A stretch of 64,000 nucleotides of DNA from Hyalella azteca (lineage: Eukaryota > Arthropoda > Malacostraca > Amphipoda > Hyalellidae). Under the pieces are notes generated by a model that was not told the DNA's origin, did no database searches, and worked only from the letters and a program-made list of their open reading frames with translations. The DNA lies in assembly GCF_000764305.2 (NCBI RefSeq), contig NW_025938050.1, positions 105,597 to 169,596 on the forward strand. Reading direction: 5' to 3'. Positions 55,856 through 64,000 of the stretch are shown piece after piece (within the stretch, counting starts at the first letter, position 1; every line of letters starts with the position of its first letter). A program made the position numbers and the translations under genes.

Positions 55856-57512
55856 ACAGGTTGAATGCACATGTTTTACCCAGGTGAGGAGCAATAATAA
55901 GAGATATAGAAGCACAGAGGAAGATATTTATTCTCACCCATCACCTCGTGAGAATCAGGGCTTCTAGTTTAGATATCAGACTTTTATGTGATGCTTGACC
56001 TCGTCTGACTTGATATGTTCTGCAGCTAAATGAAGTCGCCGGGGACGAGGTCAGATACTCAGGTCATGAATTTATACGTATATCTTTGACGTGGTTTATA
56101 GCTTGCCACGTTGTTTGTTAATGCCACGAGAATCATGTGAATGCCAAGTGGTCGCTGCAGAGCATCATAATAATATGAACTATTTTCAATTTGAGCAATC
56201 AATAATGTGATTATTAATTTTGTTGACTATCATTGACTTATAATTTAAAAAAATTTGCATTTAATAATTACGTTTTGAATAAGACAATGTAAAAACATAA
56301 ATGCTCTTTCCTAAGGCTTTCAGAATGAACGATTATGATTTTCCATAAATCATTAAACATTGACTGACTCTTAACATCTATATTTTAATCCCGATTTCCC
56401 TCATTAGCATCAAAATACCCTAATAATAAAAATTTAATAGTGTGTTGTTGGACAATGGACGGCGATGGGTGATCGTTGACCGACGCTTCCAAATAACGTG
56501 CGTGAAGTGCTTGTGTTGACATCCAATGATCTGTCTTCACGTTCATCACCGGTAAAATTATGGTATAATAATGCCCGTGCAAATAATAATGCCCGTGGTA
56601 TAAAAATGCCCGAGGTATTATAATGCCCGTGGTATAATAATGTCCGTGGTATAATAATGTCCGTGGTATAGTAATGTCTGCCGTGACGCAAGCTTTCTTG
56701 TACCCAGACCAGCCGAGCCACGACTGCATGACATGCCGCGATGCTGCACGTTACCAACAAGTGTCAAGTTGTCGGTTCAGCGTTTTTGGTTGGCATTGTG
56801 TCGCGTGATTACGAACGGGTCAAGGGTAGCGCACGGGCGTCGTTTTTCGGTCACACGAGTGTCTGGAAACACAGCAACGTTAACCTTGAAATTGTGCGTG
56901 TTATTCACTACAATGGGTTTGATATGAATTACATCTTGATTATTAAAGGCTGATCCATTGCAATCAATTGCATATAAGCCTCGTAACGATTGTTTGAATT
57001 ATCGGTATGAGCTAAGAAGGCAACCTGTGTATGTGTGCTTTAGCTCTCTGTTGCTGAAATTCATTCACGATATGATGTAACTTTCCCTTCATCAACTGCA
57101 TCTCATTCCCCTTGCTGATGCCTGCTTTATTAAAGCGTTGCGTTGCTAGATGCGTATTATTTTGTTTCACAGAATTGCTTCAAATCATGTACCGATAGCG
57201 GAGCAAGCCTTAGGCAGTTCCATTCAGGCGTTATGATAAAAACTTCAGAATCTTATCTCATTAATTTTCTCTTGATATCAAATGTGGGCGTGAACTTTGT
57301 TTACCTATGCCTGATATAAACAGTCACGTTATTACGTCCTCGATTTAAGCTTGTTACGTACTACGGAAACGCACGACGTGGGTGCAGACCGTGTACATCG
57401 GCGAGGTCCGTACGTACCGCATTTCGTTGTCTGGGTAAACTCACAGACATGCATATTTTTCGATAATCATTGTGAACTATAGTCTATTTTTTGTGGTTTT
57501 AGCAACATATGC
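55856..57512. other. Intergenic with a short TGCCCGTGGTATAATAA repeat
   Basis: Contains a repeat of about 18-19 bp (GTGGTATAATAATGCCCGTG and variants) at 56560-56670. Open frames around it are repeat-driven. Nothing else recognised. Confidence 0.4.
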
Positions 57513-57668
57513 ATACAAAGAAATAAGTAAAACCTTGTCCATATAGCGATGAACTTTTTGCCCTTGTGTGGGGGTCAAACTGAATAACTTTGGCACGACA
57601 ATAATAGGATGCTACTTGCAGAAAATGTATTCCTATTTCGACAATTGACCTATTCACTTTACAGAGTG
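57513..57668 (+). mobile_element. MITE-A copy, diverged
   Basis: AAGAAATAAGTAAAACCTTG, ATAGCGATGAACTTTTTGCC and CTTGTGTGGGGGTC at the left; ATTTCGACAATTGACCTATT then CACTTTACAGAGTG at the right. Confidence 0.7.
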
Positions 57669-57929
57669 TAGATGAGATTTTACTTATTAGCCGAGATTTT
57701 TTGCGATGAAATTTTCCAAGTCGATTTAACTTGATACTTTTCAGAACTTTGGGAGAAACCTTCAGAAGCCACGAAATAAAAAATTAAAATTATTGAAATA
57801 AACCAAATTCTGGACCGTAAATATATATCCAGCCGTAAACTCGAGAAAAATTTCAGCAGCAACAGACCGCGAGGTACTCCGTTACAGATTGTCAGCCTTG
57901 ACGCTTCGGTGGCGCTTGAATATTTACAC

Positions 57930-58112
57930 ACAGAAAAACAAATGTGTCCTATTGTGCAAATAACGGCACACTTTCTTGTCCACAGTTCGAGCAGAGGATG
58001 GGTGTAGCATCAATACACACTTTTGCCCGACTAAGCTGGGTCAGGATGACCCACGCTAGGAAACAAGTGCATCACAATTTGGTCAAAGTCTTATTTATCT
58101 AAGTGTTTGTTG
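57930..58112 (-). mobile_element. MITE-A copy, reverse orientation
   Basis: Starts ACACAGAAAAACAAATGTGT; interior CTTTTGCCCGACTAAGCTGG and GTCAGGATGACCCACGCTAG; ends CACAATTTGGTCAAAGTCTT then ATTTATCTAAGTG. Confidence 0.72.
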
Positions 58113-58679
58113 CCAGGATCTAGAGGAAAGACCGGCCCGATGGCTCCGTAAATGTCAATAGGTTTTATAACGAACTTCCTGCCTCGCGGCCTTCGATGAG
58201 ACATGCATCTCAGATTTATTACAAATTCAGTCAATTATTTTAATTTTTTCGATCAAGTTGCATCGTAAAATAACGGCATTGTGTTTGAATTAAAATATTC
58301 CATGTGTTTTTACTGAATCCTTGAGATTTATGGCATCTATTGTTTTAGTTTTAATCCGAATATCTTGGTTTAATTACGCCAATTTAGAGCTAATGCAGTT
58401 CTCTGGCTACTGATAGCATGATTGCTCGCAAGAACTTGTACCGAATGAATTGCTGGCTTCCAGCGTGAGAACTATAAGCATGATCTCTATTAAAGACGAA
58501 GTATCGGTCTTTTCTTAAACTTGTTATTCAATTCATTGAACATCTGGATCACCACGCAAAATATTTAATATAAATGTTGATAATTTGCAAAATAAAGTTC
58601 ATAAATTTGCAAATCGAATTTCTTCGATTTTTAATTTTCAGTGTTTTGTTCATCTATAGGCCATACTAGCAGAACTCAC

Positions 58680-58830
58680 TTAAGTGCTCGTTTAGCGGAC
58701 TAAGTACACGTAGCTGCCGATTTATCGTGTGTGATTGGTGGATGTAGCTTGAAAAACCGTCAATGATTGGCTGACGGAGATTGGCTGATAACTTTAACTA
58801 TTATGGATAGTCCGGACCCAGGTACAAATT
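58680..58830 (+). mobile_element. MITE-C copy
   Basis: TTTAGCGGACTAAGTACACG (18-mer remnant), then GATTTATCGTGTGTGATTGG, ATGTAGCTTGAAAAACCGTC, AATGATTGGCTGACGG and GGACCCAGG. Confidence 0.72.
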
Positions 58831-59302
58831 CTGAGCAGGAAATTAGGAATCGAGAGGATTGGTTTTACGCTCAGGATTTATGTTGAAATAAAAAAAAACA
58901 GTGACTTACCTCCGCGATTGATTGAGCGGAGAGGCATGCGAAACTGCAAGCCTTGAGCAGGCCGTTCTTGCTTCACAGTTTCCCTTCCCATGTGACTTTT
59001 TAGTGGATCGCAATTTAAGCGTGAAGCATCTTCTAACCGCCAAGGCGATCGTCTTCATTTCGGTGTTAACGAAAACTACATCGTTACACCTGGGAACATG
59101 GGGAAGGCCGCAGGCTAAGGCCTACAACAATGCCTTTCTTGTGCGAAAACCAAGCCGCAGCGAGGCACAACTCCCGGAATTGTATAAGTTTGGATCACAC
59201 GCACGACGAGAGTTGACAAGTCAATGGAGAGGTCAGGGTCAGGTAAATCTTTTCATTTAGCGATGAAGAAATTCTAGAGCCGATGTGAGTTCTATGCTTT
59301 GT

Positions 59303-59665
59303 TATCATGAACGTGTTATCTCTGGCCGCAGTGTTGCTGCTTATTGGTTATCATGAACGTGTTATCGCTGGCCGCCGTGTGGCTGCTGATTGGTTATCAT
59401 GTACGCGTTATCGCTGACCGCCGTGTGGCTGCTGATTGGTTATCATGTACGCGTTATCGCTGGCCGCTGTGTGGCTGCTGATTTGTTATCATGTACGCGT
59501 TATCGCTGGCCGCCGTGTGGCAGCTGATTTGTTATCATGTACGCGTTATCGCTGGCCGCCGTGTGGCTGCTTATTGGTTATCATGTACGCGTTATCGCTG
59601 TCCGCCGTGTGGCTGCTGATTTGTTATCGTGTACACGTTATCGCTGGCCGCCGTGTTGCCGTTGA
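59303..59665. repeat. 46-bp minisatellite, about 8 copies
   Basis: Unit GTTATCATGTACGCGTTATC, then GCTGGCCGCCGTGTGGCTGC and TGATTG. The open frame at 59436-59690 only reads the repeat in three successive frames. Confidence 0.93.
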
Positions 59666-60780
59666 TTATGCCCCGAAAATTGATCTTTAATTGTTAGTAC
59701 CGTTCCCTGCTTACTCTGACCCATCAACTATATCTTACCCAAGCATTGTCAGAGATGGGGGCAAGCTCTGACATTTGTCAGAGATTTAATTTAATGCTGC
59801 CGATGTTAATTAATGGTCCTGTCTTTCAAATAACGGATAAGTATAACATGAAATGAGACAGCAATTATGGCATTGGCACCGTAACTGTTACGAGTTAAAT
59901 ATTCCTCCGTTGGTGCTAAATATACTGGTAAGAGTATAATGGAATGTTTAATCAGAGTCACCGATAATAATGACAATGTACTGGCTTAAATGGGCAAATA
60001 ATAGCAGAGGGCCACCGCCCTCTCACACAACCGGTCGAGTTCTTACAGCTCTGGGGTGTGTGAACCAACAGGTCATGCCGCTATGTCTCCAGACATGCAC
60101 TCCATACAACGTTTGAGTAAAGTTATACCATAATAATTCGCAGCAAAAATTATAATTATGTTTAAGAAAACGTGCACTTGCAAGATTTGTGTCGTGTTTC
60201 GAAAGAAGCTTAGAGTGGGCGAAAATTAAGAATCGAGAGCAGAGTGGATATGAATGGCAGAAAGTTAGCATTACATAATTACATATGCACAGTTTTACGC
60301 TATTTAAAATAGAACTATTTATCAATATAGCTTTTAAATGTGTGTCTTAAAAATACAAGACCTCCGAGCAGCTGTATCGTGCCAGTCGAAAGTGCTCTAA
60401 TATATATTGTCATTGGTATACGAACGTCTCAAATTTTTTACCTGATACCAAACAGCAAAGAAATTCTTCGGTAATAATCCCTTGTGAAAGTATGGGAGGC
60501 GCTGTTGCGTGTTACGGCCTGCTCTGCTCATGCAATTATTTAATTTCACTTTAGAAAAAAATGGTGCGTTATGTCCGAACTCGGGCGGCTGGAAATGAAC
60601 TCCTTGTGTCCGGTATTTTTTTTGCTCATGCGATTACCCGTTGTCGCTTCTCCGCCTTGAGCCTAAAGGGATTGTAGAGGAAGAAAATAGCACCATCGCC
60701 ACTCTACGAGGGTGAATCATGCCCGTTACTTTCATCCGGGGCCACTGATCCTAGCTAGCTGGAACAGCACTATCGTAAAT
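59666..60780. other. Intergenic, nothing recognised
   Basis: No tandem array, no transposon ends and no coding motif seen. Confidence 0.3.
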
Positions 60781-61075
60781 ATTTACGAGTTTATAACTCC
60801 GTCTAACGGCTTTTCACGCTTAACATATCAATAATGGACGAGAAAGCGGCATATGCGAATTAGACCGCTACGTTGACTTGGGCCGCAACGCGTACTTATG
60901 ACGTTACATATACTTGGGCCGCTACGTTACTTAGGTCGCTACATGTACTTAGGCCGCTACGTTATTTAGACCGCTACGTGTGCTTAGGCCGCTACGTGTG
61001 CTTTGGCCGCTACGTTACTTTGGCTGCTACGTGTACTTGGGTCGCTACGTGTGCTTAGGCCGACACGTAGACTTT
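60780..61075 (-). mobile_element. MITE-C copy with 18-bp array
   Basis: On the minus strand: irregular 18-mer units (CTAAGCACACGTAGCGGC), then CGCTTTCTCGTCCATTATTG, GTTAAGCGTGAAAAGCCGTT and AGACGGAGTTATAAACTCG. Same order as the copies near 3.9 and 10.9 kb. Confidence 0.7.
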
Positions 61076-62790
61076 ATAAGTTATGTGTACTGAAAAAGTT
61101 TCGATAGAACGGCCCTGGTCATAGTACTCCGAAGCCAAGTATCCAAGAGGTTTAGCATTGATAAAAGCAGATAAATGCAAACATATCCACCAGCACGATG
61201 TGGACATCCGCGTGGCGCTTGAGCTTATATCTACTTCATGCTTTTAGTGTTTGCCATAAAGTCTTGCGCGCAGCCGCATGCTTCACGCCATATTCTGAAC
61301 ACAGCAAACGTAATCTATTTCATAATTTTTTCATCATCAGCACTGCGACCTCATAATTATTTAAATTAATTCTAGTATGTGTTGGCAAATGACAAAACAA
61401 ATGCGAGTTTTTAAAATTTTTTGGAATTTCTCTTTTTTTGTTGGCGCTACTGGAAACATTAAAGAGTGGGCTAAGATCGCTCCTGAGTGCATAAAAGGAA
61501 TGTTGCACTCATTCGATACTAGGACTTACATTTCTTGCAGCATGCGCGGCAGGATCTCAATGATCTCAAGCTTTTACAAGTTTATTTAGTTGCAATCACT
61601 CGGCCAGAAAACTTACAGACTTAATATCTCAAACAGTAAACTAAGTTTAATTAAACCTTTCGTACATTGCCATCCACTTTACTTCGGATGGCTTCAATGA
61701 GGCTAAAAAATGATGGCCTTTCTTCTGATGGCCTCGTAGACAAGCGGGTAAAATTAAATCTAGTCGCAGTCGCGAGAGCTGCCGCCAGACAACCAAAACG
61801 AGGACTATATCAGATAGAAAACTGTAGGCAAAGATGGCGGTCGGCGATAGTTCTGCGATGATTCTATTTCGAAATGACGGGGATGACCTGACATGGTGAT
61901 AGCTACGCGACGATCCGAACTGTACGATAGTTCCGGAACGATGCCACTGCGACGATACGACCACCGCGAACTTGTCGGGGCGGTACGACTAGAACGATAC
62001 GGCGATTATTACATTTCTTGGACAGTATGACTGGGATTATAAGATAGGATATGATTTTTCATATCATAAGATATGACTATATGATTTTTCTGAGGCGATG
62101 CGATAGAAAGCGAATGGGACGATGCAATTGCCATGACGAATCTGGGGAGGTTTGACTGGATGTATTGTAATCATTGGCAGGACTGAATGTATTGTATTGT
62201 AATGGCACAGCGCGCTCTAGCCATGCGCCACGGTTACATCCGATGAGCACAGCGTTATTATTTTAAAGCTAAATGTGCGAGCATTCATGCATAAGAAGAT
62301 TTGGCTTGTTAGGTTACATGCCGGTGCTGATACGTGAGGAGATTGTTTGTGCACGTCGCTGTAAGTGTAGGAATATATGCTGAGTGACCCGCAGCATGCG
62401 AATACCCATGACGCAGAGCGTGGTGTGAGACCACCAACCCACCACCAGCATGCGTCCCATCACCCAGCATGCACCCTACTAACCAGTATTCGTTCCACAA
62501 CCCACAAAGCACCCCACCTGCCATTATGTATTACCTCGCTTATCACGATCCCCACCCCCTCAGCCCCACCACACATCATGTGTTACCTCACTCATAATTA
62601 AGACAACCCACCACCCCCACCACTCATCAGTATCAGTCATCACGCACCCTGTAACCCGCCCCCACCCGTGGCAAGTTGCCCGCATGAGCAGAGCCGCTGC
62701 GTGTGTCCCCAGCAGCGCCGCGGCAAAAGCTTCGAACCCGCGGCTGGAAGGATTTTTCTTTTGGCTTTCCTTTATAATGCGATGTTGAAA
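61076..62790. other. Intergenic, nothing recognised
   Basis: Contains irregular CGATACGA/GATGCGAT-type simple repeats near 61850-62130 and a C-rich CCACC stretch at 62430-62660. No supported gene. Confidence 0.3.
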
Positions 62791-62799
62791 TGTTGCGGC

Positions 62800-63280
62800 A
62801 ATGTTCCTTGTCATGAAGTGCAGCGGTGTTCCGTGTCATGAAGTGCAGTGATGTTCCGTGTCATGAAGTGCAGCGGTGTTCCGTGTCATGAAGTGCAGCG
62901 ATGTTCCGTGTCATGAAGTGCAGCGGTGTTCCGTGTCATGAAGTGCAGCAGTGTTCCGTGTCATGAAGTGCAGCGGTGTTCCGTGTCATGAAGTGCAGCA
63001 GTGTTCCGTGTCATGAAGTGCAGCGATGTTCCGTGTCATGAAGTGCAGCGATGTTCCGTGTCATGAAGTGCAGCAGTGTTCCGTGTCATGAAGTGCAGCA
63101 GTGTTCCGTGTCATGAAGTGCAGCGATGTTTCGTGTCATGAAGTACAGCGATGTTCCGTGTCATGAAGTGCAGCGGTGTTCCGTGTCATGAAGTGCAGCG
63201 GTGTTCCGTGTCATGAAGTGCAGCGATGTTTCGTGTCATGAAGTACAGCGATGTTACGTGTCATGAAGTGCAGCGATGGG
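62800..63280. repeat. 25-bp minisatellite, about 19 copies
   Basis: Unit GTGTTCCGTGTCATGAAGTG then CAGCG, with GATGTTCC and CAGCAG variants; exact 25-bp spacing (62831, 62856 and so on). Confidence 0.94.
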
Positions 63281-63789
63281 GAATGCGCTTAAAACGTGTG
63301 TCCAATTAATGGCCGCTCCAATAAACAGATGTGAATGGCAATATCCTCATGCAAATTAAGCTGCCAGATGTCAGCTAGAAACAGCTCGGTCGGAGGCTGC
63401 TAGTCTTTGGAGATTCCAACGTCGCTTTCTACACGAGATGAAAGTCTGCCGCGGCTGCCCTGTGTTTTGTCCAGCGAGTGTCCTTACCTCAGCCTCAGCC
63501 CTGCGTTTTGTGTTGCGGGCTATTCTTATGATAGCCTTATTCGCATAACAAGCAGCTATTCATTTATATTCTTATATACCCAGCAAGTAGCTATTCATTA
63601 GTATACATATATACACTGTACATAAAAAATTAGGTATAGGCTTCGGGTGTGCTGTAGAACTAATTATATATTGGCCTCGTATGTGCTGTAAAAATTTTTA
63701 TTTTTTAAAAATAGACTATTTTTCACTTCATCATCCTGTTGTATAAATCGCATTAAGCCTGTACGTGCTACGCTGACAGAACACTTCCT
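63281..63789. other. Intergenic, nothing recognised
   Basis: Short unique stretch between two arrays. The open frame at 63407-63601 has no family features. Confidence 0.3.
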
Positions 63790-64000
63790 GCATCCACTAC
63801 ATTCTCTGCATATACACTCCATACACTTCATACACTCCGCATACTTCATACACTCCGCACACTTCATACACTCCACACACTTCATACACTCCGCATACTT
63901 CATACACTCCATACACTTCATACACTCCACACACTTCATACACTCCGCATACTTCATACACTCCACACACTTCATACACTCCACACACTTCATACACTCC
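63790..64000. repeat. 18-bp minisatellite running off the window
   Basis: Unit TTCATACACTCCACACAC with GCATAC variants, period 18. Continues past the right edge. Minus-strand frames (ECMKCV repeats) are repeat readings. Confidence 0.92.

Noticed and set aside
58922..59260. 112-codon plus-strand open frame ending near a GTAAAT donor
   Set aside because: Considered as an exon of the 651-codon gene, but the phase cannot be tested, no motif was seen, and it follows directly after a MITE-C.

Overview
This is a 64-kb piece of an animal nuclear genome, most likely an arthropod. A crustacean such as an amphipod would fit, but nothing here fixes the taxon. The reasons are spliced genes with GT-AG introns, orthologues of metazoan housekeeping genes, several classes of eukaryotic transposable element, and very many minisatellites. 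Coding DNA is only a few per cent of the window. Most short open frames are readings of tandem repeats.

Layout. (1) About 0.6-12.6 kb, minus strand: alanine aminotransferase, eight exons giving residues 1-452. The C-terminal exon(s) lie off the left edge. (2) About 12.6-20.2 kb: repeat-rich spacer with a divergent inverted repeat, a Harbinger-like element carrying a nested Penelope-like remnant, and a SINE. (3) About 20.2-33.7 kb, plus strand: a RUNDC1 orthologue, twelve exons recovered and one evidently missing at an assembly gap (N at 24124). Its introns hold a hAT-like element with a nested, deleted mariner and a LINE reverse-transcriptase relic. (4) About 38.1-40.9 kb, minus strand: a complete five-exon ribulose-phosphate 3-epimerase of 224 residues, tail-to-tail with RUNDC1. 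(5) About 41-53 kb: intergenic DNA with MITEs and minisatellites. (6) 53.1-55.0 kb, plus strand: one 651-codon exon of an unrecognised basic, Ser/Arg-rich protein. (7) About 55-64 kb: minisatellites, MITEs and no convincing gene.

Three things stand out. First, several minisatellites are anchored on splice junctions. At ALAT exon 3 (both ends), ALAT exon 8 and RUNDC1 exon 10, the exon edge together with its donor or acceptor is tandemly copied into the neighbouring intron, giving ladders of 3 to 9 near-identical splice sites. Second, a MITE family of about 180 bp (called MITE-A here) occurs about 13 times and often sits against splice sites; one copy lies at the RPE exon 5 acceptor inside an apparent 7-bp target duplication that contains the acceptor. 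A second family (MITE-C) carries, or seeds, an 18-bp minisatellite. Third, two perfect 38-bp palindromes (3159-3196 and 47335-47372) are Nextera mate-pair junction adapters. They are library artefacts, so the lengths of the arrays holding them cannot be trusted.

The genes are not a functional cluster. ALAT (alanine/pyruvate metabolism), RPE (pentose phosphate pathway) and RUNDC1 are simply neighbours. All exon borders were derived by reading splice signals, codon phase and similarity to known families; no alignment software was used.
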